Assembly (NCBI RefSeq): GCF_943733665.1
Contig: NZ_OX030782.1
Coordinates: forward strand, 3,706,501-3,770,500
Length of the DNA stretch: 64,000 bases
Direction of reading: 5' to 3'
Origin: Aquimarina sp. Aq107
GTDB lineage: Bacteria > Bacteroidota > Bacteroidia > Flavobacteriales > Flavobacteriaceae
Under the pieces are notes generated by a model. The model saw only the letters and a program-made list of their open reading frames with translations. It had not been told where the DNA came from and searched no databases. Shown here piece after piece: positions 53,881 to 62,439 of the stretch (its first letter is position 1; each line of letters starts with the position of its first letter). The position numbers were made by a program, and so were the translations under genes.

Positions 53881-54438
53881 ATTATCCATAAAAAACTTTT
53901 AAAACATATAGCCCTAGGTGATCGTAAAGCTTTTCTAAAATTATATATATTGTATAAAGATAAAGTATATAATACAGCTATAGGATATGTGCAAAATATT
54001 GAGGAAGCAGAAGAAATCACACAAGACGTTTTTTTAACTATTTATAACAAAGCTAATACATTCCAGGGAAAAGCTAAGGTAAGTACCTGGATTTATAGAA
54101 TTACTGTAAACAAAGCGCTAAATCAAATAAAAAAAAGAAAAAAACACACTATATCTAGAAATGAAATCAAAGAGTTTTATCGTATTGATTTCAACCATCC
54201 GGGAATTCAATTGGAAAATCAGGAGAAAGCGCAATACCTGTTTGCAGCCATTAATAAACTTCCTGAGAATCAAAAAACTGCATTTCTATTAAGTTATGTA
54301 GAAGGATTACCTAGACAGGAAGTTGCTGATGTTATGGAGACTACATTAAAATCTGTAGAGAGTCTATTACAACGAGCTAAGGTTAAATTAAGAAATCAAT
54401 TAACTGCTATATATCCCGAAGGAAAAAAGAAAAAATGA
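53881..54438 (+). CDS. ECF sigma factor with unclear start
   Basis: The coding frame is open from 53881 (ATT) and reads KKLLKHIALGDRKAFLKLYILYKDKVYN, the standard start of a Bacteroidota ECF sigma, but no ATG, GTG or TTG precedes it; the first TTG (53950) would cut off the beginning of region 2. Region 2 has AEEITQDVFLTIYNKA and WIYRITVNKALNQIKKRKK; region 4 has ALPENQKTAFLL-like LPENQKTAFLLSYVEGLPRQEV. The original start may have been lost at the array edge. Confidence 0.8.
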   Translation: MIHKKLLKHIALGDRKAFLKLYILYKDKVYNTAIGYVQNIEEAEEITQDVFLTIYNKANTFQGKAKVSTWIYRITVNKALNQIKKRKKHTISRNEIKEFYRIDFNHPGIQLENQEKAQYLFAAINKLPENQKTAFLLSYVEGLPRQEVADVMETTLKSVESLLQRAKVKLRNQLTAIYPEGKKKK

Positions 54439-54467
54439 GGTCTAACAAATATTAGGATAACGAAACA

Positions 54468-54749
54468 ATGGATAAAAAAGAAAAATGGGTACATGAAACT
54501 TTAAAAAGTTTGGATAACATAAAGACTGCCTCCCCTAGAGATGATTTATTCGATACTATAATTACTCGAATTCCCGTCAATAAAGAAAGAAAAATTATTC
54601 CACTTAGACATTTAGGATGGGTTGCTGCTGTAGCGGTTATAATTCTAACAGTAAATATATATACGTTGAAACTCAAAAAGGACAGTATCGATAATACTGC
54701 GAAGAAATCAGAAGACCAAATTTCCTTATTAACGGATTATAGTTTTTAA
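54468..54749 (+). CDS. Small membrane protein, putative anti-sigma factor
   Basis: 93 aa. A cytosolic helical start (KKEKWVHETLKSLDNIKTASPRDDLFDTIITRI) is followed by one membrane helix (about residues 46-66) and a short outer tail. The position directly after an ECF sigma gene (29 bp) and this layout fit a small anti-sigma factor, but there is no zinc motif. Confidence 0.65.
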   Translation: MDKKEKWVHETLKSLDNIKTASPRDDLFDTIITRIPVNKERKIIPLRHLGWVAAVAVIILTVNIYTLKLKKDSIDNTAKKSEDQISLLTDYSF

Positions 54750-54762
54750 AAATCACAAACAT

Positions 54763-55176
54763 ATGAAGCGAGAAACATTATATAAGATTGCGGTACTCGT
54801 TCTATTAATAATCAATGGAGTACAAATCTCCTTTTTTTTAGTAACAAAAAAGCCGAGAAAAAATTCTAAACAACATCATAAACCAAGTGCAAGAGAAATA
54901 TTACATTTAAACACGAATCAAGACAATCAATTTAAAGAATTTAGTAGAACACATGGGGAAGCTATGAGGTTATTACAAGAAGATCAAAAAGAAAGCGTTC
55001 GTACCTACTTTTTAGAACCCACAGATTCTCTACTACGTCATATTTCAGACATTGAAGCAAAAAAAATAAAAATTACAAAGAAGCATTTTGAAAACATGAA
55101 GTCGATACTTAACAAAGAACAACTTACTTATTATGAGGACTTTAAAAAGAAAGCGCTAAAATTTATTTTACGCTAA
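54763..55176 (+). CDS. CpxP/Spy-like periplasmic protein
   Basis: 137 aa. One N-terminal membrane anchor (residues 6-27) and a helical periplasmic body with REILHLNTNQDNQFKEFSRTHGEAM and a late LNKEQLTYYEDFKK, a variant of the LTxxQ motif of Spy/CpxP and heavy-metal sensor proteins. It starts 13 bp after the putative anti-sigma gene. Confidence 0.7.
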   Translation: MKRETLYKIAVLVLLIINGVQISFFLVTKKPRKNSKQHHKPSAREILHLNTNQDNQFKEFSRTHGEAMRLLQEDQKESVRTYFLEPTDSLLRHISDIEAKKIKITKKHFENMKSILNKEQLTYYEDFKKKALKFILR

Positions 55177-55263
55177 AGTTTATTTTAATTAATAAAAAAT
55201 CAAAAATGCGCGAAGGATTTGAGATTAGTTCTTGTCAAAAGGTTAAATTAAAACCTATACATC

Positions 55264-56613
55264 ATGAAATTAAACTCATTTCTTATTCTGGCAATACTCC
55301 TAATATCCAGCTTTATTGCTGTAGCACATGAAGGAGGACACGGTACCAACGACCATAAAACCTGGAAAATTAATAATCAAAATATCGAAGCTTCATTCCT
55401 TGCTTTTAAAGATGGACAGGTATTATTAGAAACAAAAACAGGAGAAGTTCTTTTCTTAGATTTATCATCATTCTCCAAAGAAAATCAGCAATTGATCAAT
55501 AAAAAAATTGATCAAATAGAAAAAATTAATTACCAGTCAAGCTCTAATGCGATTGCACCTATATATCAACAACAGACAGGCTATAATATACTGATAACAA
55601 TATTGCTTGTTGGGTTACTATTAGGAAGTATCTTTGTTATAATCTTTTTCAAAAAGAATAAAAAAATAGCCTCTTTTATAACCACGTTATCATTATTAAT
55701 TATAATAATAGTGGCTTGTACTACAGATGATGCTATAGATGCTGTAGATGATGAACCAATAGATACTTCTGTACCTGCCAATAATTTAACCATATTACAA
55801 GAACATTTTGGCCATTTCGTAGATGTTACCACAAGCTCAGACGATACTTACTTTTATATTTCATCAACAGGACTTCCTGAACATAGTATGATGGTTGGTA
55901 TAACAAATTGGCAACAACAAGTACCGATTGATCAAAACTATACAGAAACAAATAGTTGGGCTTTTCCAATACAACCTGTCCTTGCAGAATCTCCTTTATC
56001 ATCTTCTGAACACTTTTTGAGAGGAGCAATCGCAATTGCAGTTAATGGGATTCCAATTTTTAATCCTTTAAATAATCGTGGAGAAGATGCACTGGTTATA
56101 GGAGAATTAGATAACTGGGGAGGGCATTGCGGAAGAGCGGACGATTACCACTATCACGTTCCTCCTACTCATTTAGAGTCTATTATTGGCTCTGATCAGC
56201 CATTGGCTTATGCACTTGACGGTTTTCCTGTTTATGGCGAAACTACAGATACACTTGATGAATATTTAGGAAAATTTAATGATGATGGTTCATACCAGTA
56301 CCATACAACAAATACATTCCCTTATTTTATTGCAGGAATGCGAGGTGAAGTTATGCTAGATCCTAATACTACAGCTCCAGAAGATCAAATTTTTCCGCAG
56401 GCTATGACACAAGAAGTCAGACCCGCACTAACACCATTGGCGGGTGCAGAAATTACAGAGTTTACTTCTACAGGAGTTAACGCTTACTCTTTACAATATC
56501 AGATCGGAGCAGATATCTATTACACCAATTATAGTTGGGACGAAAGTGGATTATACACCTATGAATATGTTGATAGCGATGGTAATGTAACAACAGAAAC
56601 ATATCAACGATAA
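55264..56613 (+). CDS. YHYH-domain protein with SHD1-like N-terminus
   Basis: 449 aa. Signal peptide 1-21; SHD1/SLA1-like domain 31-95 (WKINNQNIEASFLAFKDGQVLLETKTGEVLFL); a membrane helix and a second hydrophobic stretch with an internal lipobox-like IIIVAC (about residues 146-151). The rest is a YHYH domain: GHCGRADDYHYHVPPTH, LAYALDGFPVYGE, and FPYFIAGMRGEV. YHYH proteins are secreted and of unknown function. The two hydrophobic starts suggest an old fusion of a membrane protein to a lipoprotein. Confidence 0.82.
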   Translation: MKLNSFLILAILLISSFIAVAHEGGHGTNDHKTWKINNQNIEASFLAFKDGQVLLETKTGEVLFLDLSSFSKENQQLINKKIDQIEKINYQSSSNAIAPIYQQQTGYNILITILLVGLLLGSIFVIIFFKKNKKIASFITTLSLLIIIIVACTTDDAIDAVDDEPIDTSVPANNLTILQEHFGHFVDVTTSSDDTYFYISSTGLPEHSMMVGITNWQQQVPIDQNYTETNSWAFPIQPVLAESPLSSSEHFLRGAIAIAVNGIPIFNPLNNRGEDALVIGELDNWGGHCGRADDYHYHVPPTHLESIIGSDQPLAYALDGFPVYGETTDTLDEYLGKFNDDGSYQYHTTNTFPYFIAGMRGEVMLDPNTTAPEDQIFPQAMTQEVRPALTPLAGAEITEFTSTGVNAYSLQYQIGADIYYTNYSWDESGLYTYEYVDSDGNVTTETYQR

Positions 56614-56680
56614 TTGCGCAAAAGTTTTTGATACGAAAAACACTCACCATTAATTGTATTACTTATTAAAAAAATTAAAC

Positions 56681-57712
56681 ATGAAAACTTATAAAAAAAT
56701 GTATATCCTTTCGCTATTATCAATAATCCTATTATCGTTTAGTAATTGTAGTAATAATGATTCTAATGGGAACACAGTCGATCCTGATGATGACAATCCT
56801 GTTACTGATGAATATTCTGGTACGGCTTCTGTTAGCCAAGGTATGGGAATAACTACAATCGATAACCTATATGAACCTGGTATAAGAATAGCAACTATGG
56901 GAACCATTACAACATCAGACAATACTATTTGGACAGTTCCCGCAGAAGTAAATTATACCGATAATTCTTTTCCATTTGCTCCTGATTTACATAATTCAGA
57001 TGGAACCAGCTATAATACAGCAGAAGAAGCTTTAGCAGCATTTGATGATACCAATAGTATAGAAATAGATAGTGATGGTGACCTCATTACTGGGTATATT
57101 TTTGGAGATAATTATTTTGAACTATATATAAATGGACAGGCCGTTGGAAAAGATGCCATTCCATTTACAGAATTCAATTCTCACATCGTAAAGTTTAAAG
57201 TATCTCGACCATTTACTATTGCAATGAAATTGGTAGACTGGGAAGAAAATTTGGGTCTGGGCACAGAACAAAACGGAGGTTTTGCACATCATCCAGGAGA
57301 TGGAGGAATGGTGGCCGTGTTTGAAGATGCATTACAAAATACTATCGCCATTACCAATAGTGATTGGAAAGCACAAACGTTTTACACTGCTCCTATAAAA
57401 GACCTAAATTGTCCAACAGAAAATGGCACCATTAGAGACTCTTCTAATTGTAATACGGATTCTGAGATGGATGGAACTTCTTTTTACGGGTTACATTGGG
57501 AAATACCAACTAATTGGACAAATGAAGATTTTGATGATTCTAGCTGGCCCAACGCCACAACCTATACCAATGCAATTATTGGTGTGGATAATAAACCTTC
57601 TTATACAAATTTTACGGATGTATTCGATGATGCATCAAATGACGCGCAATTTATTTGGTCTACAAATGTTATTTTGGATAATGAGGTAATCGTTAGATAT
57701 ACTGTAGAATAG
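56681..57712 (+). CDS. Secreted lipoprotein of unknown function, co-located with YHYH gene
   Basis: The start is taken at MKTYKKMYILSLLSII with lipobox FSNC (about residue 24). 343 aa, beta-rich with acidic Ser/Asn/Asp linker, resembling a galactose-binding-like fold (NLGLGTEQNGGFAHHPGDGGMVAVFED and NWTNEDFDDSSWPNATTY). Surface-exposed binding protein is likely. It probably belongs with the YHYH gene 65 bp upstream. Confidence 0.65.
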   Translation: MKTYKKMYILSLLSIILLSFSNCSNNDSNGNTVDPDDDNPVTDEYSGTASVSQGMGITTIDNLYEPGIRIATMGTITTSDNTIWTVPAEVNYTDNSFPFAPDLHNSDGTSYNTAEEALAAFDDTNSIEIDSDGDLITGYIFGDNYFELYINGQAVGKDAIPFTEFNSHIVKFKVSRPFTIAMKLVDWEENLGLGTEQNGGFAHHPGDGGMVAVFEDALQNTIAITNSDWKAQTFYTAPIKDLNCPTENGTIRDSSNCNTDSEMDGTSFYGLHWEIPTNWTNEDFDDSSWPNATTYTNAIIGVDNKPSYTNFTDVFDDASNDAQFIWSTNVILDNEVIVRYTVE

Positions 57713-58386
57713 AATCAAATAGTAACATTAATATTCTTAACAGTTCTGGTGTAAACCAAAACCTTCAAACTAAACAATATGTTGTCAACTTTTAATTACC
57801 CTATATTACTCATTTTGGATGTTTAATTGTTGGTAACTCCGCTTTACAAAATTACAACTTTCTAACTATTTTCATCTAAAACAAAAACAACAGAAATATA
57901 TACTCAGGTCGCGGTAAACAGTTTTAAGTTAACCATAAATCCACTCGATTTGTGAATACTATATAGATATATGTATATTGATAAACATATATCTATATAG
58001 TATTTAATTAACAAAATGAATGTCTTAGGAACTTACCGCAAAGAATAGAAAAAAAGAATTTAATAAAATTTTCAGAGAAAAGAAAAGTCAAAGTAATTGC
58101 GTCAATAACTTGTAGAAAATAAAAAATATATAAAGAAATACTATCTATACTAATCTGGCGATCAGAAAACTTTCCCTATATCACCTTATTACTATTACCC
58201 ATTTTTCTTTTATTTCTTATTTATGTTTTTGAGAGCTTGGAAGAAATTACCTTGAACATATTTTATTGAACTCTTATGCCACAGGGCCATAAGCTATTTT
58301 TTATTCAATATTTTTATTACTAAAACATTTATAGAAAATATCTATTATTTACTTTTGAAGCTGACAAAAAAAGAGCTTCAAAATTC
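57713..58386. other. Gene-free stretch with a long AT-rich hairpin
   Basis: No credible coding frame is present. The main feature is a perfect inverted repeat at 57955-58004. A 13-bp TACCGCAAAGAAT at 58034 recurs at 60450. Confidence 0.6.
57955..58004. repeat. Perfect 20-bp inverted repeat with 10-nt loop
   Basis: Arm AATACTATATAGATATATGT (57955-57974), loop ATATTGATAA, complementary arm 57985-58004. There is no T-run after it and no gene nearby in either direction for about 240 bp, so a plain terminator is not the obvious reading. Confidence 0.85.
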
Positions 58387-59223
58387 ATGAGTACCACACA
58401 ACCAACCAAGAATACAACAAAAACACTGCGACATACTTGGATTAATGGTGCTGCATGGCGTTGGTGCAAGAAAGCAATTGTATTAACGATTTTCTCTTTA
58501 GTAGCCAATCATTTAGCGACCCGCGATAGTTTTCCCGGTGGAGAATCATATAGATTTCCTATAGAAGGTTTTCTGTCGACTATTGTTTTATCCATTCTTG
58601 TTGGGATCATAGCTGATCTTAATTTTAAATTTTACAAGAAAAAGTATTTCTCTAAAAAAGTAGAAATTGCTACGGTCGCACGATTTATGTTCTCTACTCT
58701 AGGATATATTACAATCATGTATATTCCTGTAAACATTATTATTGATAAAACAGCCGGTGGACAGACACAGTTCTATTATTTATTAATTGGCTTACTAATT
58801 ACCTTGTTGTTATGTTTTATACTCATAGGTTTATTATATGCCCAGGATGTATACGATTTATATAAGTTATCAATAAAAGATGCCGAGATTACTATAGATA
58901 GTGGTACGAAAGTAAAAAAGCTTACCTACGAAAATATTGCGTGCTTCTATAGCGAAAACAAAATTGTATATACTGTTCAGAATGATGGCACAACAATTAA
59001 CACCGATTTTACATTAAATGAGCTCGAAGAAAAAATAAACGATCAATTATTTTTTAGAGCCAATCGGCAAATTATTATTCATAAAGATACTGTAGACATA
59101 ATCGAAAAGATTGAAAATGGCAAGTTACGTATCCGACTAAAAGCTTTCATTAAAAACGATGCAATTGCAGAAATCAATATCAGTCGTTACAAGCGAAAAA
59201 TATTTATGGATTGGTTTCAATAA
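58387..59223 (+). CDS. LytTR-domain regulator with membrane helices
   Basis: 278 aa. Four membrane helices (about 29-46, 62-80, 98-116 and 131-153) precede a LytTR domain: DSGTKVKKLTYENIACFYSENKIVY, FTLNELEEKI and LFFRANRQIIIHKDTVDII. A basic start (TLRHTWINGAAWRWCKK) faces the cytosol. It probably binds the direct repeat at 59240-59273 and controls the CPBP gene downstream. Confidence 0.85.
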   Translation: MSTTQPTKNTTKTLRHTWINGAAWRWCKKAIVLTIFSLVANHLATRDSFPGGESYRFPIEGFLSTIVLSILVGIIADLNFKFYKKKYFSKKVEIATVARFMFSTLGYITIMYIPVNIIIDKTAGGQTQFYYLLIGLLITLLLCFILIGLLYAQDVYDLYKLSIKDAEITIDSGTKVKKLTYENIACFYSENKIVYTVQNDGTTINTDFTLNELEEKINDQLFFRANRQIIIHKDTVDIIEKIENGKLRIRLKAFIKNDAIAEINISRYKRKIFMDWFQ

Positions 59224-59239
59224 AGGATATAAAAAACTA

Positions 59240-59273
59240 CCGACTATTCAGTTCTAAATTCCGACCATTCAGT
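59240..59273 (+). promoter_or_regulatory. LytTR-type direct-repeat operator
   Basis: CCGACTATTCAGT and CCGACCATTCAGT, 21 bp start to start (two helical turns), 12 of 13 bases equal. It lies between the LytTR gene and the CPBP gene, 75 bp before the latter. Confidence 0.65.
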
Positions 59274-59347
59274 AAAAACATCATTATTTAAAGGGAGTTT
59301 CAGAGATTTTGTTCATTATTTCGTTTAGAATTTAAAATCAAAAAACA

Positions 59348-60007
59348 ATGAACAAAATCACATTACGTCAAATATTAATTCCATTAATTACCATCGCAAT
59401 CATCTGCTTTTTTTGGTTTGGACCATTTCGTATAACCATAGAAAATATCATTATTTCTATATTAATCATCATAACGAATTATATAGAATATAAAGGAAAA
59501 GCATTTTCTGAACTTGGATTTCACCGTGAAAAATTCACATTCAAAAACATTTTTGTACTTGCTCCATTAGTGGCACTAGGGCTTTTTATTTTTTATGTTT
59601 TTATATTGGTTCCGGGGATTACAAAACTCACAGGAACTCCTATAGATTATTCTGCTTTTGATCAATTAAAAGGAAATCTTCCAGCTTTTTTAATTACTTT
59701 ATTATTAGTATGGGCTACAGCAGGATTTGGAGAAGAAATTATCTTTCGTGGTTATTTTATGCGACAATTTGTAAAATTCTTCGGAGAAAGCAAAGTCAGT
59801 ATAGCAGTGAACATTATTTTAATTACTGGTTTTTTTGGCTTTATGCATAGTTATCAAGGAATTACTGGACAACTTGTTACTTGGATCGTGGGAGCGCTCT
59901 TAGCCCTGATATTCTACTTACGTAAATATGATTTGTGGTTTCTGATTTCCGTACACGGTTTTTTTAACACCATCGCCTTATGTTGTATTTACTTTGATTT
60001 GGTATAA
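59348..60007 (+). CDS. CPBP-family intramembrane protease
   Basis: 219 aa with about seven helices. Catalytic motifs GEEIIFRGYFMRQF (EExxxR), FFGFMHSYQGITGQ (FxxxH) and a C-terminal VHGFFNTIAL. It is likely controlled by the upstream LytTR regulator. The other CPBP gene at 42.3 kb is only distantly similar. Confidence 0.87.
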   Translation: MNKITLRQILIPLITIAIICFFWFGPFRITIENIIISILIIITNYIEYKGKAFSELGFHREKFTFKNIFVLAPLVALGLFIFYVFILVPGITKLTGTPIDYSAFDQLKGNLPAFLITLLLVWATAGFGEEIIFRGYFMRQFVKFFGESKVSIAVNIILITGFFGFMHSYQGITGQLVTWIVGALLALIFYLRKYDLWFLISVHGFFNTIALCCIYFDLV

Positions 60008-60482
60008 CGATTCCCAGTAAAACACATACATCTTTTTTGGAACTATACTTTATTATAAAAAGAAAACAAAACGAGCACTATGCCCAACTGGTTTATGACA
60101 GTTAGATGGAGTTCTTGTACCAAATTTGATTCGAAAAAATGATTGTGAAAATTACAGTGGATATATTTCGTACTGTAGGCAGTACCGTTTATACTTTACG
60201 GTTATTAATTGCCTATTCACGAAAATATTCGCTGTCATTTTATTTGTTTTTATTTAGTATATTTTGGTAATTTTCAGCACCTCTTTTAGGTTATGGGATT
60301 TCCTTTATAATTGGGTATTCAATTGCAATAACGGGGTTAATTAAAAAATAGATAAAAAACGAATTAAATCCGAAGCTATTGTTACAATCAGTACGTAGAA
60401 GAAACGGACACGAATATCTTGATTAAAAAACAAACAAATTGATAAAACGTACCGCAAAGAATCATCTAAGAACAAGTATTAA
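60008..60482. other. Gene-free stretch with a coding relic
   Basis: No intact gene. One frame near 60270-60350 reads APLLGYGISFIIGYSIAITG, a membrane-protein tail, so a decayed gene may have been here. A 13-bp repeat TACCGCAAAGAAT lies at 60450. Confidence 0.45.
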
Positions 60483-61064
60483 ATGAAAGAACAGTTTATA
60501 GAAGAGAAAACATTTGATAGAAAAGATTTTTCGGAAATTCCACTTGAAAAAGGTGAATACGAATTATGTGTGTTTTTAAATTGTAATTTTTCAAATTCCG
60601 ATTTATCTCATATCAGATTTGTTGATTGCGAATTTCACAACTGTAATCTAAGTACTGCTAATATTTTCCAAACAGGATTTCAAAATGTACTTTTCAAAGA
60701 TTGTAAAATCTTAGGATTACATTTTGATAAATGTAATGATTTTGGATTCTCAATTAAAGTTGATAACTGCCAGTTAAATCATTCGTCATTTTTTAAACGA
60801 AAGCTTTCAAAAACTTTATTTAAAAAATCTAAACTTCAAGAAGTCGATTTTACTGAATGTGATTTAAGTTCAGCTATTTTTGATGATTGTAATTTACAAA
60901 ACACAATATTTAATAAGACAGACCTACAAAATGCTGATTTCAGAAATTCTTTCAACTTTACAATTGACCCAGAGAACAATAAGATTAAAGGAGCGAAATT
61001 TACTTTGGAAACTATAGTAGGGCTTTTAACAAAATATAATATCAAAATAGAACCAAACTTATAA
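60483..61064 (+). CDS. Qnr-like pentapeptide-repeat protein
   Basis: 193 aa. Pentapeptide repeats A(D/N)LXX run from about residue 28 to 155 (CNFSNSDLSHIRFVDCEF, CDLSSAIFDDCNLQNTIFNKTDLQNADF). The opening EEKTFDRKDFSEIPLEKGEYE and the closing helix TIVGLLTKYNIKIE match the arrangement of Qnr proteins, DNA mimics that protect gyrase from quinolones. There are long gaps in the repeats, so this may be a general pentapeptide protein. Cytosolic. Confidence 0.72.
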   Translation: MKEQFIEEKTFDRKDFSEIPLEKGEYELCVFLNCNFSNSDLSHIRFVDCEFHNCNLSTANIFQTGFQNVLFKDCKILGLHFDKCNDFGFSIKVDNCQLNHSSFFKRKLSKTLFKKSKLQEVDFTECDLSSAIFDDCNLQNTIFNKTDLQNADFRNSFNFTIDPENNKIKGAKFTLETIVGLLTKYNIKIEPNL

Positions 61065-61080
61065 AAATAGAATAAAAACT

Positions 61081-61190
61081 GTTTCTAACATTATACGTAG
61101 TAAATATAGATTTCGGTACTTAACGAATGTTTAGTTCTATATTTAATCACCACCAAATCGTTGATTTGGTTTTTAAGAATAATAAATTAA
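61081..61190 (+). repeat. attC-like half site
   Basis: TTCTAACATTATACGTAGTA and the inner hairpin CCAAATCGTTGATTTGG, as in the long sites, but the 3' arm and GTT core are missing before the next start codon. Confidence 0.5.
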
Positions 61191-61197
61191 AAACAAT

Positions 61198-61791
61198 ATG
61201 GGAGGAATGTTTCATCCTACTAGTATGGGAATAATTGACGGACGTATAATAGGTTTAAATAACTCAGTTGATATTACTCGATTTATTATAAACAATGGCT
61301 TAAAAGAGATAAAAATGCCTGATCATTATACATTACCTGGAACCGAGTATTATATTGGTTTTGGTACAGGTTATGAGCTTGGTCAAATAATGAGAAAATT
61401 ATTAGAAAAGGATACCACATCTAAAATGCCCTTATCCAAAAAAATAGACTGTCTTTCGTTTCTACTAAAAAAACAAGAAGGCTGTAGATTAATTCTATCA
61501 ACTGACTCTTTTCTAGATAATATCAAATGCTGGGATGAACTTAACATTTCAAAAACGATTGTAAATGATATCCAAAGTCTTCTAAAAGAAAATAAAGTCC
61601 AAAGAGCTGTTAACAAAATGCTTATATATCTAAAGGATAGATTTTATTTAAAAGCTTCTATAGAATTTTATCCTATTTATGAGAAGCTATTAAACCTTAG
61701 ACAGGAAAAAAAGAAAAATAAAGATTTTGTTATTACCGAAGAATTAGAAAAAATAAAAATAGAAATCCAGAGTTGGATTCGTTTAAATTAA
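61198..61791 (+). CDS. Hypothetical protein
   Basis: 197 aa. A glycine-rich start (GGMFHPTSMGIIDGRIIGLNNS) and GTEYYIGFGTGYELGQIMRKLLEKD suggest a small globular start, followed by a long helical part. No family is recognised. It follows a half recombination site, so it may be a former cassette gene. Confidence 0.5.
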   Translation: MGGMFHPTSMGIIDGRIIGLNNSVDITRFIINNGLKEIKMPDHYTLPGTEYYIGFGTGYELGQIMRKLLEKDTTSKMPLSKKIDCLSFLLKKQEGCRLILSTDSFLDNIKCWDELNISKTIVNDIQSLLKENKVQRAVNKMLIYLKDRFYLKASIEFYPIYEKLLNLRQEKKKNKDFVITEELEKIKIEIQSWIRLN

Positions 61792-61853
61792 AAAAAACGA
61801 GTGGAGCACAAAAAACAAGAACCTTTGACAGTCTTTAGATAAGACTAAAATAG

Positions 61854-62318
61854 ATGAATGAGCTACTAAATAAAATAATCGATATTCCAATAAATAGTCT
61901 AGTCTTAAACTATCTCAAAATAGACTTTTCGGATGATTTATTATATTTTAAAAACTGGGGAAAAGCCAGAACAGAATTTGATGAAGGTGGAATCGCTTTA
62001 TTTGATGAATTCGGCATTAACATTCCAATTGAATACAAATATTCAATTAGCATATATAACATAATGGTAGATCCTAACACAGGAGAAATTTTTGCTTTTC
62101 ATAGAGGTAGGTATTCATTATTTCTAAAATGTGACTTTGAATATTTTGGCATAACTAATTCAGATGCTTATAGAAAAGGATATACGTTTGATTGTATCAC
62201 AGATATTACAGAATTGGGAAAAGAATGGGCTTTTATGGATAAGTTTGAAGATTCAGAAAGCGAAAAACTTGAAAGGACATACGAATTAATAAAAAAACGA
62301 AATGCTAACAATGTATAA
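61854..62318 (+). CDS. Hypothetical protein ending in a cassette core
   Basis: 154 aa. The middle NIMVDPNTGEIFAFHRGRYSLFLKCDFEYFG resembles SUKH (SMI1/KNR4) immunity-type proteins in layout, but I would not assign it firmly. The C-terminus NANNV-stop is written by AATGCTAACAATGTATAA, the recombination-site 5' arm. Confidence 0.55.
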   Translation: MNELLNKIIDIPINSLVLNYLKIDFSDDLLYFKNWGKARTEFDEGGIALFDEFGINIPIEYKYSISIYNIMVDPNTGEIFAFHRGRYSLFLKCDFEYFGITNSDAYRKGYTFDCITDITELGKEWAFMDKFEDSESEKLERTYELIKKRNANNV

Positions 62319-62420
62319 CGAATCAGCAAAGTCTTAGGAATTTTGCTATGCGCATGGCAGAAGGTAAATATTGATTTACTACCGCACTTTTCATAACTAA
62401 TCCAATGTAACACATTTAGC
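62301..62420 (+). repeat. attC-like site, degenerate 3' core
   Basis: AATGCTAACAATGTATAACG ... CTTTTCATAACTAATCCAATG, arms as in site 8, with the terminal GTT changed to GTA. Confidence 0.6.
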
Positions 62421-62439
62421 ACAATTACGTCAGATAAAT

